A stretch of 64,000 nucleotides of DNA from Oligoflexia bacterium (GCA_034439615.1 JAWXAT010000051.1:1-64000), one strand, 5' to 3'. Positions 42,863-53,633 are shown, counted from the stretch's first letter. Numbers and translations: made by a program. Notes: generated by a model not told the origin, from the letters alone.

Positions 42863-45061
42863 TTATTTATAAAATTTTCGCTCGGTTTTTGCCATGCTTC
42901 TTAAAGGTGCTGAGGGTTTAAATCTTGGACCCCATTTTGTAGATAAAAGTTCAAGTTCATCTACGATCTTTGCTGTGCCTATAGAATCTGCCCATCTTAA
43001 AAGCCCGCCTCTAAACGGAGGAAAGCCCGTACCCATGATCATACCTAAATCTACTGCGTCAGGTGTTGTTACGATTCCCTCTTCCAAACAAAGAGCTGCT
43101 TCATTAATCATCGGGAACAAAACCCTATAAACAATTTCTTGCTCGGTAAATGGATTTTTTGGATTTGAAAGACCTAGAATTTCATAGATTTTTTGATCTA
43201 CCTCTTTTTTGCCAGCACTATCATAAATGTAAAACCCTGAGTTGTTTTTTCGCCCCAGTTTTTTTGCATCAACAACTTTACCCATAAGTGGACAAGCTTC
43301 AGCTCTAACGCCAAACTCATGACCCAATACTTTTGCAACTTTTGCAGAAGTATCTAACCCAACTTCATCAATAAGATGTAGTGGACCCATGGGCATTCCA
43401 AATTTTAAAAGGGCTTTATCGATAAACTCAACACTTGCCCCATCGCCTAAAACATAACAAGCTTCATTTAAATACGGCATTAGTAAACGGTTTACTAAAA
43501 ACCCCGGACCATCTTTTACAACGATAGGTGTTTTGCCCATTTTTTTACATAATGCAAAAATAGTAGCTGTTGCTTCGTCACTTGTTTTTTCGCCACGAAT
43601 AACTTCGATTAAGGGCATTTTATTTACTGGATTAAAAAAGTGCATTCCCACAAAGTTTTCAGGCTTCGTAAGTGCCACAGCCATATCGTTAATTCGCAGG
43701 CTTGAAGTGTTACTTGCAATGATCACATCGTCTTTACAATATTTTACAAGATCACCTAAAACTTTTTTCTTCACATTAAGATCTTCAACAATAGCCTCAA
43801 CAACTACATCTAAAGTTTTAAACCCAGCAAAGTCTGTACCCCCACTAATTAAACCCATTTTCCTTTTATAGTCATAGCGTGTGAGTTTCTTACGTTTCAT
43901 GGCTTTTGAAAAAATCTCATTTGCAGCCTTAAGCCCTTTTCCAATTGCTTCAAAAGTAATGTCTTTTAGTCTTACGATCATTTCTTTTTCTGCAGCCAGT
44001 TGAGCGATACCACCACCCATGATTCCAGCACCTAAAACGCCAATGCTTTTCACTTCTTTTGACTTCACATCTGTTGAAATTCCTGTTTGTTTTTTGACGG
44101 CTTCTGTGAGGTAAAAAAGGCTAATAAGGTTTTTACTCACATCTGTTGTGGCGACTTCGCCAAACGCGTGTGCTTCAATGGCTAAACCTTTTTTAAAGTT
44201 ACCTTTGTATGTTCTCTTAATTACTTCAATGGCCTTTAGAGGTGCTGGGTAATGCCCCTTGGATTGAGAGAGCACCATCTTTTTTGCTTGAGAAAATACA
44301 ATAGGCCTTCCTAGAGCACTTTCTAAAAAAGAATTTCCCATACCTTGTGCATTAAAATATTTTGTCCTCTTTTTCGCCCCACCTTTAATAACTTCAAGTG
44401 CATGAAGTCTTGCTTGCTGAGCTAAAACTTCTTTGGGCACACTTTTATCTACAAGACCTATCTTTAAAGCTTTTCTACCATCAACTGATTTTCCAGCTAA
44501 AATAATATCAAGTGACGCTTGTAACCCCACTGTTCGAGGCAATCTTTGGGTTCCGCCAAAGCCGGGAATCACACCTAATAAAACTTCAGGTAATCCAATT
44601 TTTGTGGCTGGGTCATCACTGCAAATTCGATAATCACAAGCCAAAACCATTTCACATCCACCACCCAGACAAGCGCCATGAATAGCAGCAATCGTCGGGA
44701 TTTTTAATTCTTCAAGTGCTAAGAAAATACTTTGCCCTAGGTGACAAGCAGTCTCTGCATCATCGGGTGTTTTTAAAGCTTTTATTTCTTCAATATCAGC
44801 ACCTGCAATAAAAATGCTGGGCTTTCGTGAAATCAAGATAGCAACTTTGAACGTTGATTTTGAGAGCTCTTCGATAATTTCATGAAGCCTCATCAAAACA
44901 CCGCTTGAAAGTTTATTTACCTTTTCGTTTGGCATGTCAAATTCCACCCAAGCGATTTCACCTTCAGCTTTTAGCCTGATGGCGTCGGACTGAGTCTGAA
45001 TATTTTTTGTTACTGCCTTAAGCTTCTCGTTCGACAATGATAGCTCCACCTTGGCCTCCAC
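42863..45061 (-). CDS. FadB/FadJ-like enoyl-CoA hydratase/3-hydroxyacyl-CoA dehydrogenase fusion
   Basis: A 732-residue bifunctional beta-oxidation enzyme. The N-terminal crotonase half shows 'FIAGADIEEIKALKTPDDAE', 'AAIHGACLGGGCEMVLACDY' and 'EVLLGVIPGFGGTQRLPRTV'. The dehydrogenase half starts at 'IGVLGAGIMGGGIAQLAAEK' (near 340) and has 'FVGMHFFNPVNKMPLIEVIR' with the catalytic His, 'VKDGPGFLVNRLLMPYLNEA', and a second C-terminal helical domain. It should form the FadBA/FadJI-type complex with the thiolase encoded immediately upstream. The frame overlaps that thiolase gene by 44 bp; the true start may be a later TTG in the overlap, since the first 12-25 residues are not conserved. Confidence 0.92.
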   Translation of the reverse strand: MEAKVELSLSNEKLKAVTKNIQTQSDAIRLKAEGEIAWVEFDMPNEKVNKLSSGVLMRLHEIIEELSKSTFKVAILISRKPSIFIAGADIEEIKALKTPDDAETACHLGQSIFLALEELKIPTIAAIHGACLGGGCEMVLACDYRICSDDPATKIGLPEVLLGVIPGFGGTQRLPRTVGLQASLDIILAGKSVDGRKALKIGLVDKSVPKEVLAQQARLHALEVIKGGAKKRTKYFNAQGMGNSFLESALGRPIVFSQAKKMVLSQSKGHYPAPLKAIEVIKRTYKGNFKKGLAIEAHAFGEVATTDVSKNLISLFYLTEAVKKQTGISTDVKSKEVKSIGVLGAGIMGGGIAQLAAEKEMIVRLKDITFEAIGKGLKAANEIFSKAMKRKKLTRYDYKRKMGLISGGTDFAGFKTLDVVVEAIVEDLNVKKKVLGDLVKYCKDDVIIASNTSSLRINDMAVALTKPENFVGMHFFNPVNKMPLIEVIRGEKTSDEATATIFALCKKMGKTPIVVKDGPGFLVNRLLMPYLNEACYVLGDGASVEFIDKALLKFGMPMGPLHLIDEVGLDTSAKVAKVLGHEFGVRAEACPLMGKVVDAKKLGRKNNSGFYIYDSAGKKEVDQKIYEILGLSNPKNPFTEQEIVYRVLFPMINEAALCLEEGIVTTPDAVDLGMIMGTGFPPFRGGLLRWADSIGTAKIVDELELLSTKWGPRFKPSAPLRSMAKTERKFYK

Positions 45062-46316
45062 CGATACACAATGTCGCTAGTCCGAATTGAACATTGCGAT
45101 GTTTCATTTCTTTTAATAGGGTTAATACGATTCGTGAGCCAGTGGCTCCTACCGGATGCCCCAGAGCGATTGCTCCCCCATTGACATTTAATATTTTAGG
45201 ATCAATCTCCCCTGTAGCTTCACTCACACCAAGTCTATCTTGGCTGAATTTTTTAGAAGCCATAGCTTTTTGACAGGCAATAACTTGCGCGGCGAAAGCT
45301 TCATTGAGTTCAATAAGACCCATATCTTTTAATTTTAAACCTGCACGTTTAAGTGCAAGTGGGGTAGCTAACGCTGGACCCAAACCCATACGCTCAGGTT
45401 CTAAACCCGCAAATCCGTAAGAGCGAACAATACCCAGTGGCTTGTAGCCTAAGCTTTGCGCTTTTTCTCGCGACATCATTAAGACCATTGCCGCACCATC
45501 AGTAATCGGACACGCATTGCCAACAGTTATGGTTCCGTATTTTCTATCAAAAAATGGTTTAAGTTTTGCGAGTTGCTCTAAACTTTGACCTTTACGAGGA
45601 CCAATATCTTCTTTCACTACAGCTTCATATTTAGGTGGCAAAAACACAGGTGCAATTTCTTCACCCAGCCGACCATTTTCTGTGGCGGCAATGGCTTTAT
45701 TATGACTCTCTAAAGCATACTTATCTTGTTCATCTCGAGAGATTTCAAATTCACGAGCTAAAATTTCTGCAGTTTGACCCATGTTGATCCCAACAAATGG
45801 ATCCGTTAACCCAACCATTATTGAAATCACAGGTTTTAAATATTCTAATTTCATATCACTTAATGCACTTAATTTTGCAGGCATCGTTTTAGCTGCCATC
45901 ACTTTTGCAAACACGTCGGTGAATTCTTTGGAAAATAAAAGTGGCATATTTGACATGCTCTCGGTACCACCGGCCACAACCACATCGACAATGCCTGATT
46001 TAATTTTATCAAAGCCTTGGGAAATACTCTCCAGTGCAGATGCGCAATTGCGGTGAACTGAATAGGCAGAAACCTCTTTTGGAATTCCAGAATGAAGTGC
46101 CACGACGCGCGAAATATTAACGGCGTCCGCAGGAGTACCGGTGTTTCCGATAATAACTTCTTCAACTATTTTCACGTCGAGATTGGTGCGAGCAATTAGT
46201 TCTTTGAGCGCTACTTTTCCAAGTTCAGCAGCATGCACATCTTTAAAAAGTGATCCTGCTTTTGCAAAAGGGGTACGCACTCCGTCAACAATAACGACAT
46301 CACGTGGTGATGACAT
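45018..46316 (-). CDS. acetyl-CoA acyltransferase (3-ketoacyl-CoA thiolase, FadI/FadA type)
   Basis: Thiolase of 432 aa cleaving 3-ketoacyl-CoA to acetyl-CoA and shortened acyl-CoA. The nucleophilic Cys is in 'YSVHRNCASALESISQGFDK', with 'VVAGGTESMSNMPLLFSKEF' after it, the His motif 'ALGHPVGATGSRIVLTLLKE' and the second active Cys in 'GLATLCIGGGQGGAIIVERE'. The long insert after the Cys block is more like FadI than FadA. It is first in the pair with the FadB-like gene and presumably is transcribed from the 46317-46508 divergent intergenic region. Confidence 0.93.
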   Translation of the reverse strand: MSSPRDVVIVDGVRTPFAKAGSLFKDVHAAELGKVALKELIARTNLDVKIVEEVIIGNTGTPADAVNISRVVALHSGIPKEVSAYSVHRNCASALESISQGFDKIKSGIVDVVVAGGTESMSNMPLLFSKEFTDVFAKVMAAKTMPAKLSALSDMKLEYLKPVISIMVGLTDPFVGINMGQTAEILAREFEISRDEQDKYALESHNKAIAATENGRLGEEIAPVFLPPKYEAVVKEDIGPRKGQSLEQLAKLKPFFDRKYGTITVGNACPITDGAAMVLMMSREKAQSLGYKPLGIVRSYGFAGLEPERMGLGPALATPLALKRAGLKLKDMGLIELNEAFAAQVIACQKAMASKKFSQDRLGVSEATGEIDPKILNVNGGAIALGHPVGATGSRIVLTLLKEMKHRNVQFGLATLCIGGGQGGAIIVEREA

Positions 46317-46445
46317 ATATTAAAACCTCATTGGTATAGGTTGATTCAAACCCTATTACCTCAGGTGAGTGGAAAAGAGTCAAGAAACACCAAGCTTACT
46401 CTTCACATTGCTGTGACGCATTACATAAGTACTCCACACGTGTTA

Positions 46446-46474
46446 TTGACTAAGCTTAAGTCTAGCCCTATCTT
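46446..46474 (+). promoter_or_regulatory. predicted sigma70-like promoter for the malic enzyme gene
   Basis: TTGACT (46446-46451) and TATCTT (46469-46474) are separated by 17 bases, a good match to the -35/-10 consensus. The expected start would give a leader of about 30 bases before ATG 46509, which has GAAAGGAAC as ribosome site. Based on pattern only. Confidence 0.4.
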
Positions 46475-46508
46475 TATCTAAGAATATGGCAATTGTGAAA
46501 GGAACATC

Positions 46509-48794
46509 ATGAGTTTTGAAGATGACGCATTGACGTATCACAGCTCGGGGCGCAAAGGTAAAGTTGAAGTTGTTTCTACCAAGCCCTGCTACACACAACG
46601 AGATCTAGCTCTTGCTTACACTCCCGGAGTAGCTGAACCTTGCAAACGTATCGCGCAAAATCCTGACCTGGTTTACGAATATACAGCAAAAGGAAATCTT
46701 GTCGGCGTCATCACCAATGGAACAGCTGTTTTAGGGTTAGGCAACATCGGCCCTGCTGCTGGAAAACCTGTCATGGAAGGTAAAGGTGTTCTCTTTAAAC
46801 GTTTTGCCGACATTGACGTCTTTGACATCGAAGTAAACACTCAAGATCCCGAAGAATTTGTACGAGCCATTAAGCTTTTAGAGCCCACTTTTGGCGGTAT
46901 TAATCTTGAAGACATCAAAGCTCCAGAATGTTTTTACATCGAAGAAGAATTAAAAAAGACAATGAACATCCCCGTCTTTCATGACGATCAACATGGAACC
47001 GCCATCATTAGTGGTGCAGCTTTTATCAACGCACTCATTGTTACAAACAAAAAAGCAGAAGATGTACACGTTGTTTTTTCTGGCGGAGGAGCAGCTGCAA
47101 TTGCATGTGCTAAACTTTTTTTAAGTTTAGGAGTACAAAAGAAAAATCTTTTAATGTGTGATTCCAAAGGTGTTATTTATAAAGGGCGTACTGAAGGAAT
47201 AAATAAATATAAAGAAGAATTCATTGTCGATACCAAAGCAAGAACCCTTAAAGATGCCATGGTTGATGCTGATGTTTTTGTTGGTGTAAGTGTTAAAGGG
47301 GCCGTCACAAAAGATATGCTCAAAGGCATGGCAAAAAATCCGATTGTTTTTGCCATGGCAAATCCTGATCCAGAAATCACTTATGAAGATGCTTTAAGTG
47401 TTCGTAAAGATGTTTTAATGGCCACAGGCCGCAGTGATTATCCAAATCAAGTTAACAACGTTTTGGGGTTTCCATTTATTTTTAGAGGGGCTCTTGATGT
47501 CAGGGCCACTGCCATTAATGAAGAGATGAAAATTGCTGCCGTTCATGCGCTTGCAAAATTAGCCAGAGAAGATGTTCCTGACTCAGTTTCACGTGCGTAC
47601 GGAAATAAAAAATTCAAATTTGGGCCTGAGTATATTATTCCAAAACCATTTGATCACCGCGTTTTGTTGTGGGTAGCCCCAGCTGTGGCAGAAGCCGCCA
47701 TGAAAAGTGGTGTGGCTCGCCTACCCATTAAAAATATGTCTGATTATCGAGAACAGTTAGAAAGACTTCAAGGTAACTCTCGCGGAATTATTCGTAACGT
47801 TATTAATAAAGTAAAACATTATTCACCTGAAGTTTCACATCTTCCTTCAATTGTATTTACTGAAGGCTACAACGAAAAAGTTCTCCGTGCTTGCCAGATT
47901 ATTTTAGAAGAAGGTGTGGCAAGACCCATCATTCTTGGGCCCGAAACAACAGTGCGTAATAAAATTAAAGAATTAGATCTGTCACACTTAAAAGACATAG
48001 AAATTATTCAACCCATTAGATCTGATAAATTTGGACTCTACTCACAACGTTTTCATGAAATGCGAAAACGTCGAGGTGTTACACTTTTAGAATCAGAGCG
48101 ACTCATGTATGACCCCAATTATTTTGGTGCCATGATGGTTCACATGGGCCATGCAGACGGTCTTATTAACGGTGTAACCCAAAGTTATGCTGAAAGTGTA
48201 AGACCCCTCTTAAGAGTTCTGGGCACTAATCCAGGAGATGTGGCAGCGGGTCTTTACATTATTATTCAAAAAAATCGAATGCTCTTTTTTGCTGATACCA
48301 CAGTGAATATCGACCCGACCGCAGAAGAATTAGCAACCATCGCGATTAACAGTGCTGATGTTGCGAAATTTTTTGACGTCAGTCCACGCATAGCAATGTT
48401 GAGTTTTTCAAATTTTGGAAGCACACGCCATCCTCAATCAAGTAAGATGCGCGAAGCTGCAGATCTTGTACGTCGTAGACGCCCTGATCTTATCGTTGAT
48501 GGTGAAATGCAAGCTGATACAGCCGTTGATCCTAATATCGTAAAAGAACTCTTTCCATTTTGTGAAATAAAAGATGGGGCTAATGTTTTAATATTTCCTG
48601 ATCTTAATAGCGGAAATATTGCCTATAAGCTTATGCATAAAATTGGCAATGCAGAAGCAGTAGGCCCAATTCTTATGGGTATTACAAAACCTGCAAACGT
48701 TATGCAAAGATCAATTGATGTAAATGATCTCCTTAATATGGCAGCGATCACAGCCATCCAGTGTCAGAGCATGAAACAACAGACGAATGCTTGA
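46509..48794 (+). CDS. maeB: NADP-dependent malic enzyme with phosphotransacetylase-like C-terminal domain (MaeB type)
   Basis: A 761-residue oxidative decarboxylase turning malate into pyruvate with NAD(P)H and CO2. The N-terminal half has '[20 protein letters not shown]', '[20 protein letters not shown]', '[20 protein letters not shown]' (metal-binding DDQHGT) and '[20 protein letters not shown]'. The C-terminal half from about 430 ('[20 protein letters not shown]') is the phosphate acetyltransferase-like domain found in MaeB, where it acts as a regulatory acetyl-CoA-binding module. It feeds pyruvate/NADPH and complements acetyl-CoA-producing beta-oxidation. The next gene, hflX, overlaps by eight bases. 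Confidence 0.93.
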   Translation: MSFEDDALTYHSSGRKGKVEVVSTKPCYTQRDLALAYTPGVAEPCKRIAQNPDLVYEYTAKGNLVGVITNGTAVLGLGNIGPAAGKPVMEGKGVLFKRFADIDVFDIEVNTQDPEEFVRAIKLLEPTFGGINLEDIKAPECFYIEEELKKTMNIPVFHDDQHGTAIISGAAFINALIVTNKKAEDVHVVFSGGGAAAIACAKLFLSLGVQKKNLLMCDSKGVIYKGRTEGINKYKEEFIVDTKARTLKDAMVDADVFVGVSVKGAVTKDMLKGMAKNPIVFAMANPDPEITYEDALSVRKDVLMATGRSDYPNQVNNVLGFPFIFRGALDVRATAINEEMKIAAVHALAKLAREDVPDSVSRAYGNKKFKFGPEYIIPKPFDHRVLLWVAPAVAEAAMKSGVARLPIKNMSDYREQLERLQGNSRGIIRNVINKVKHYSPEVSHLPSIVFTEGYNEKVLRACQIILEEGVARPIILGPETTVRNKIKELDLSHLKDIEIIQPIRSDKFGLYSQRFHEMRKRRGVTLLESERLMYDPNYFGAMMVHMGHADGLINGVTQSYAESVRPLLRVLGTNPGDVAAGLYIIIQKNRMLFFADTTVNIDPTAEELATIAINSADVAKFFDVSPRIAMLSFSNFGSTRHPQSSKMREAADLVRRRRPDLIVDGEMQADTAVDPNIVKELFPFCEIKDGANVLIFPDLNSGNIAYKLMHKIGNAEAVGPILMGITKPANVMQRSIDVNDLLNMAAITAIQCQSMKQQTNA

Positions 48795-50046
48795 TCTCAC
48801 ACGCCATCCTGAAAAAGTTTTACTCATAGGGGTGGGCCTTAAAAGTGATACAGCGGCAAATTTAGAAAACAGCCTTGACGAATTAGCCCTTCTCGCAGAA
48901 AGCGCAGGGGCTGTTGTGGTTGGTATTCTTAAACAACGGCTTGAAAAAATTATTCCAGCTACTTATATCGGTTCAGGAAAAATTCAAGAAATTGCAAAAC
49001 TCAGAGAAGAAATATCAGCAAACATTGTAATTATTGACGCCAAACTCTCAGGTGTTCAGCAAAGAAATATTGAGACACTCATCGGCGCTAAAGTATTAGA
49101 TCGTCATCAATTGATTTTAGATATTTTTGCACAACGCGCCCAAACTCGAGAGGGTAAACTTCAAGTAGAACTAGCTCAACTCAAAGATCAAATGCCAAGA
49201 CTCATTGGAGAATCAATAGCGGGGCTTTCAAAACAAGGCGGGGGCATCGGGACAAGAGGTCCTGGTGAAACAAAACTTGAGATGGATAGACGTCGAATTC
49301 GAACTCGTATTGAGCAAGTCACTAAAGCCTTAGAGGCTGTTAGAAAATCTAGAGAACTCCATCGAAAGCGTCGTCAAGCAAGTCATATTCCTGTCCTTGC
49401 ACTTGCAGGGTATACAAACGCAGGAAAATCCACACTCTTAAATTACCTCACTCACTCAGACGTATTAGCTGAAGACAAACTCTTTGCAACACTTGACCCC
49501 ACTACACGAAAATTAAGACTCCCCTCAGGTAAACAGGCCGTTGTCACTGACACCGTAGGTTTTATTGATAATTTGCCCCATCATCTCATCGAGGCTTTTA
49601 AGGCAACATTTGAAGAAATCACCCAAGCCGATGTGATTTTACATATTCATGATGCTTCTCACCCTTTTGGGCCACAACAAACACATGTTGTGAGTGAGCT
49701 CTTAAAAGAAATTGGTGTGCACGATAAACCCATTATTCATGTTTACAATAAAATTGATAAAGTCCAAACCATGAGCGAAAGAACCACACAACGTGAAAGC
49801 CCCTTCGTAAATGTTTCATCAATTGATGGCAATGGTATGGATCAACTCTTAGAATTAATTGAACGTGTTCTAAATGAAATGTCTGTATCTGTTGATTTGT
49901 ATCTACCTACCAGTGACCCGTCACTGGTTTTTAATCTAGCTCGTGATGGCAAGATTCTTTCACAAGAATCAGGCCCTCACGTCATTCACTGTCGGGTGAA
50001 ACTCACCGAAGAAGCCCTTCAACGTTGGTCGCGCTACCTTACTTAA
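48787..50046 (+). CDS. hflX: ribosome-associated GTPase HflX
   Basis: A 419-residue GTPase that splits or rescues stalled ribosomes, especially under heat or antibiotic stress. The HflX N-terminal domain has '[20 protein letters not shown]', '[19 protein letters not shown]' and '[20 protein letters not shown]'. The glycine-rich linker is '[20 protein letters not shown]'. G motifs: G1 '[16 protein letters not shown]', G3 '[20 protein letters not shown]', G4 'HVYNKIDKV'. Length is normal. It starts within the 3' end of maeB, so the two are cotranscribed despite unrelated roles. Confidence 0.95.
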   Translation: MLDLTRHPEKVLLIGVGLKSDTAANLENSLDELALLAESAGAVVVGILKQRLEKIIPATYIGSGKIQEIAKLREEISANIVIIDAKLSGVQQRNIETLIGAKVLDRHQLILDIFAQRAQTREGKLQVELAQLKDQMPRLIGESIAGLSKQGGGIGTRGPGETKLEMDRRRIRTRIEQVTKALEAVRKSRELHRKRRQASHIPVLALAGYTNAGKSTLLNYLTHSDVLAEDKLFATLDPTTRKLRLPSGKQAVVTDTVGFIDNLPHHLIEAFKATFEEITQADVILHIHDASHPFGPQQTHVVSELLKEIGVHDKPIIHVYNKIDKVQTMSERTTQRESPFVNVSSIDGNGMDQLLELIERVLNEMSVSVDLYLPTSDPSLVFNLARDGKILSQESGPHVIHCRVKLTEEALQRWSRYLT

Positions 50047-50060
50047 ATGCTAATTTATTT

Positions 50061-51308
50061 TTACCCGTCATCATGGCGCAAAGCCTCAATGGGGCTAGAA
50101 TCTGCAATTCGCCATGCTGGAATCACAGCACCTGCTAAAGTGAGAATCATCCCTAAAAATATTATTCCTAAAATTACAGGCACTTCTACTTGCACAGGAA
50201 TTGTCGTGTCATAATAAATTTCTGGTAATTTGATAATAGGAAATCGATCTAATAATCCGCAAATAATTAAACCAAATACCACTCCACCCACAATTCCTAC
50301 AAGACCTAAACAAGCACCAATTGCCATAAAGATTCTTCGAATTTGTTGTTTTGTAGCACCAATGCTTTTTAATATACCCACGTCAGCACGTTTTTCAGTC
50401 ACAAGTAATACAAGTACTGAAACAACAGAAAAACTACTGACTAAAACCGTGAGGCCCAAAAATAAACCCATTAATGTTTTTTCCATATTCAATGAATAAA
50501 ACAGTGCTGAATGAAGTTCTTGCCATGTTTTTACTTTTTTAACACCAAGCTTAACTAATGATTCTTTTACTTTTACCGAGTCATCAGGATTATTAAGCCT
50601 TACTTCAAAACCTGACTCTAAACTTGCTGAATGTTTTAATTTTTTAAGACCTGTATTCACATCATAAAAAACAGCATGGGTGTCGACATCGGGGACATCC
50701 GTTCTCAGAAGGGCTCTTACACGCACTTTCTCATAAATGGGCATTTCACCAGCGGGCAATAAAAGACTTTCAGGTGCGACTATATTGATTTCATCACCAT
50801 CAAAAATGCCAAGACTACGAGCTAGTTCAACTCCTAATGCAACTTCTTTAGGTGCAAGTTCAAAATTAACTTTTGCAATTTGTTTTTTGCCAACAATGAC
50901 AGAACTTCCGCTCTCACTCACTTCAATCTTATTTTTGACCTGTTGAGCAATTTTCTTAAGTGCTTGCGAATCTACACCTCGAGCTACACCACCAGAAAAT
51001 ATTCCATCAAGTGTACGAATGATGACGTCTTGATTTGAATAGGGGTCAACAGTTCCATTTTTTCCGACAACTTCAGTTATTTTACGAAATGTTTCAGCCG
51101 ATGCATCGCTGATTACAAGATGGGGTTGAACACCCAAGAGTCGTTTTTTAATAGCTTCATCAAACCCTTGCATTACAGACAAAACTACAACCATTGCTAA
51201 AACACCCAAACAAATACCCCCGACAGAGAGCATAGCAATTGTTCGTACAACAGACCCCCGCGTACGATTGAGCATATAACGTTTTATAAAAAGACGTTCC
51301 AGAAGCAT
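50061..51308 (-). CDS. LolC/LolE-family lipoprotein-releasing ABC transporter permease
   Basis: A 415-residue inner membrane permease with four hydrophobic helices (about 20-45, 270-295, 320-350, 375-400) and a large periplasmic domain between the first two. The N-terminus 'LFIKRYMLNRTRGSVVRTIA' with 'VVVLSVMQGFDEAIKKRLLG' is the LolC/E hallmark, and 'DVGILKSIGATKQQIRRIFM' is the cytoplasmic coupling segment. It should extract mature lipoproteins to LolA with a LolD ATPase, which is not in this window. The abundance of lipoproteins here fits. It is convergent with hflX. Confidence 0.93.
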   Translation of the reverse strand: MLLERLFIKRYMLNRTRGSVVRTIAMLSVGGICLGVLAMVVVLSVMQGFDEAIKKRLLGVQPHLVISDASAETFRKITEVVGKNGTVDPYSNQDVIIRTLDGIFSGGVARGVDSQALKKIAQQVKNKIEVSESGSSVIVGKKQIAKVNFELAPKEVALGVELARSLGIFDGDEINIVAPESLLLPAGEMPIYEKVRVRALLRTDVPDVDTHAVFYDVNTGLKKLKHSASLESGFEVRLNNPDDSVKVKESLVKLGVKKVKTWQELHSALFYSLNMEKTLMGLFLGLTVLVSSFSVVSVLVLLVTEKRADVGILKSIGATKQQIRRIFMAIGACLGLVGIVGGVVFGLIICGLLDRFPIIKLPEIYYDTTIPVQVEVPVILGIIFLGMILTLAGAVIPAWRIADSSPIEALRHDDG

Positions 51309-51356
51309 AAAAACATTCTATGCTTTGAAAACTCTGACATCAACGTGTTTATCGAA

Positions 51357-51941
51357 TTAAAATTTAAGGAGATCCTGCATGTAGCGCTTCCAAAAAGACC
51401 AAAAACTCTCTTTTTTGCGCTGTTTTTTAAGGGCATTGCCAAATCGGCTGATAAAATCTTCTGGCTTCATAGTTTTAATATTCTGTGGATTTTCAAAATT
51501 ACCAATGATTTGACCTAAAAGCTGAGAATCACCTTCCATATATCGAAGAATTTCTAACGCAAGCCCTACTGACCGCTTTTGGGGATTCTCATCAAACTGA
51601 ATCGTTTCAGATTTGGCATTCTCTTTTGCTATTTGATTTTCATTGTTTTGCTCTTCTAAGCCTTGATCACCAGATATTTGAAGATCTGATTCAATGACCA
51701 CCCCTGTTTTTATTCCATCGAGGCAATTCCATTCTACAACTTGGCCATTAAAACTAATTTGTTGTTTGATAATATTATGTTGTTGATCAGTCCAAGTAAA
51801 AAGATCAGTACCAGGCTCGCTATGAAACCAACGACTCATAATATCTTTGTTTTCATTTTTAACTAGATCGGCTGAAACTTCTTTAAGATTTCGCCCGATG
51901 CCTCGGCCGTTAAAAAAGGAGTGGGTTTGTTTCTCATTCAT
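51357..51941 (-). CDS. protein of unknown function at the end of the Mla-like operon
   Basis: A 194-residue soluble protein with no signal peptide or known domain. The N-terminal half has predicted strands ('MSRWFHSEPGTDLFTWTDQQ', 'QQISFNGQVVEWNCLDGIKT'), and the C-terminal part is helical and basic ('SRFGNALKKQRKKESFWSFW'). The middle is acidic and Gln/Asn-rich, so perhaps a linker. It overlaps the MlaD-like gene by eight bases and so is the last gene of the transporter operon; a role linked to lipid transport is possible from context alone. Confidence 0.55.
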   Translation of the reverse strand: MNEKQTHSFFNGRGIGRNLKEVSADLVKNENKDIMSRWFHSEPGTDLFTWTDQQHNIIKQQISFNGQVVEWNCLDGIKTGVVIESDLQISGDQGLEEQNNENQIAKENAKSETIQFDENPQKRSVGLALEILRYMEGDSQLLGQIIGNFENPQNIKTMKPEDFISRFGNALKKQRKKESFWSFWKRYMQDLLKF

Positions 51942-52917
51942 TTGCAGGCAACCTCTCGCCTTCTTTATCCTTTATTTCTTGATTTTTCTTACGTGCAATG
52001 TCTTCTTCTTTTACATCTTCAACTGCGCCCTTTAACAAAAATGATTTTTGCATTGCCCTTAAAACAACCACAGCCTCTTGAAGTGCTTCAACACTCTTTT
52101 TACTCGCGTCAGGAAGCAGAGGTGCTATTTCGGCAATAATAGGTAAAAATTTATTAATCTCTTCTGTCAAATTCGCAAGCTGTTCCATTGTTTTCTCACT
52201 TGTTTTTCCAAGTGAGGGCAAATGCTCAGAAAATTGAGCAAGAGCTGGTAGCATTTTATTCACGTCGTGGGTGAGACGGTTAAGATTTGAAAGTGCTAAT
52301 TGAAGATTTTTATTTTTTGTTGCTTGCTGAGTAAGTTCACGGAGACTTCGCATAGTGGGAAGTGCTTCGTCGAATATTCCAATAAGTGCTTGTGAACGTT
52401 TAGGATCAGTAAATGCTTCAGCAACAGTTTTTAAATTTTTAAGCAAATTATCAATGGTCGCCAAATAGGGTCCAAGCTTTCCACCACCTAAGAGATCCAT
52501 AATGTCCATTGTCTCTTCACTTGCAATAATTGAATTATCAACCAATGCAGGGGCGTCTTTTGTACCGACTGTGATCTCAACAACTTTATCACCTATGATA
52601 AATGGCCTAATGACTCTTGCGATTGAATCTTTTCTAAGTTGTTTATCAAATTGGCTTGATACTTTAAGCTGAACTTCGATTTCATTATTATCGTTGAGAA
52701 TAACACTTTCTACAGTACCGGCTCGAAGACCTGAAATTTGTACGAGGGTACCAGGATGCAAACCATTTCCATGAGTAAATGTAGTCTTAATATGACGACG
52801 CGCTGAGAACCAACCCTGTTTGATGGCTACAATGACTGTAAATGCACAAAAACCAGCAGCTGCAATAATAACAAAGAGCCCAGCCATGCGTTCAAATTTG
52901 GAAAAATGAACTTTCAT
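51934..52917 (-). CDS. MCE-domain (MlaD-like) substrate-binding subunit of a lipid ABC transporter
   Basis: A 327-residue protein with one N-terminal membrane helix (about 10-33) followed by the MCE domain (35-120: 'FTHGNGLHPGTLVQISGLRA', 'GTVESVILNDNNEIEVQLKV'). A helical tail (130-300) of repeats such as 'MLPALAQFSEHLPSLGKTSE' probably forms the needle-like extension seen in MCE proteins, and the end is charged. It holds phospholipids for transport between inner and outer membrane. It overlaps the ATPase gene by four bases. Confidence 0.9.
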   Translation of the reverse strand: MKVHFSKFERMAGLFVIIAAAGFCAFTVIVAIKQGWFSARRHIKTTFTHGNGLHPGTLVQISGLRAGTVESVILNDNNEIEVQLKVSSQFDKQLRKDSIARVIRPFIIGDKVVEITVGTKDAPALVDNSIIASEETMDIMDLLGGGKLGPYLATIDNLLKNLKTVAEAFTDPKRSQALIGIFDEALPTMRSLRELTQQATKNKNLQLALSNLNRLTHDVNKMLPALAQFSEHLPSLGKTSEKTMEQLANLTEEINKFLPIIAEIAPLLPDASKKSVEALQEAVVVLRAMQKSFLLKGAVEDVKEEDIARKKNQEIKDKEGERLPANE

Positions 52918-53633
52918 GCTGCCCCAATTTCAATAGAATTTTGATTTTCAAAAATCAATTTGCTGTCCTTAATTTGAATGCGTTCGCAATCAAACCTTTC
53001 GATAAACCGCCTGTCACTGCAAGCCATTACAATAAGTTCATCTTGCTTACCTTCACTTCGGTATTCATCGATACAATGTTTAAGGGCTTCTACTGCGTTT
53101 TCACCGATTCCCAGGTTAGGCTCATCAAAAAACAAGACTTGTGGTGTGCAAACTAACGATCTTACAAGACCCGCAATTTTACGAACACCGGCTGAAACTG
53201 CAGCTGGCCTATGATCAAGGAAATCTTTGATATTAAAATTTGAAATAAGTTTATCGAGATATATCCCTCCACGTTCAGCGCGCCATTGCTGATTGTAGAG
53301 TAATGGTAGTTTGATATTTTCAATCAGTGATTTATTCATTAAAAGTCCACCATTTTCAAAACATATGGAAGTACTTGTTCTAAGTGGAGCAAATTGTTCA
53401 AAACTCATTTCCCTTAATGAGCGTCCGTTGTAAATTACATCACCTTGAGTTGGCTCAACGAGACCCGCGAGCATTCTTAGAAAAATAGATTTACCGCACC
53501 CAGGTTGACCCTCAAGTACAATAATTTTTCCGAGAGGAAATTTTAAATTTACATCATTAAAAAGGGGCGCACCAATATCAAATTTCAAGCTTAAGTTCTT
53601 AATTTCAATATCAGTAATCCGCTCTCTTCTCAT
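52914..53633 (-). CDS. MlaF-like ABC transporter ATPase with degenerate signature and H-loop
   Basis: A 239-residue ABC ATPase paired with MlaE- and MlaD-like genes. Walker A is 'LEGQPGCGKSIFLRMLAGLV' and Walker B is 'PQVLFFDEPNLGIG', both intact. The signature normally L-S-G-G-x is 'AVSAGVRKIAGLVRSL', and the H-loop, normally containing His, reads 'VMACSDRRFI'. The Q-loop region 'STSICFENGGLLMNKSLIEN' has E in place of Q. These changes could slow or alter ATP hydrolysis. The gene overlaps both neighbours by four bases, a tightly coupled operon. Confidence 0.88.
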   Translation of the reverse strand: MRRERITDIEIKNLSLKFDIGAPLFNDVNLKFPLGKIIVLEGQPGCGKSIFLRMLAGLVEPTQGDVIYNGRSLREMSFEQFAPLRTSTSICFENGGLLMNKSLIENIKLPLLYNQQWRAERGGIYLDKLISNFNIKDFLDHRPAAVSAGVRKIAGLVRSLVCTPQVLFFDEPNLGIGENAVEALKHCIDEYRSEGKQDELIVMACSDRRFIERFDCERIQIKDSKLIFENQNSIEIGAA

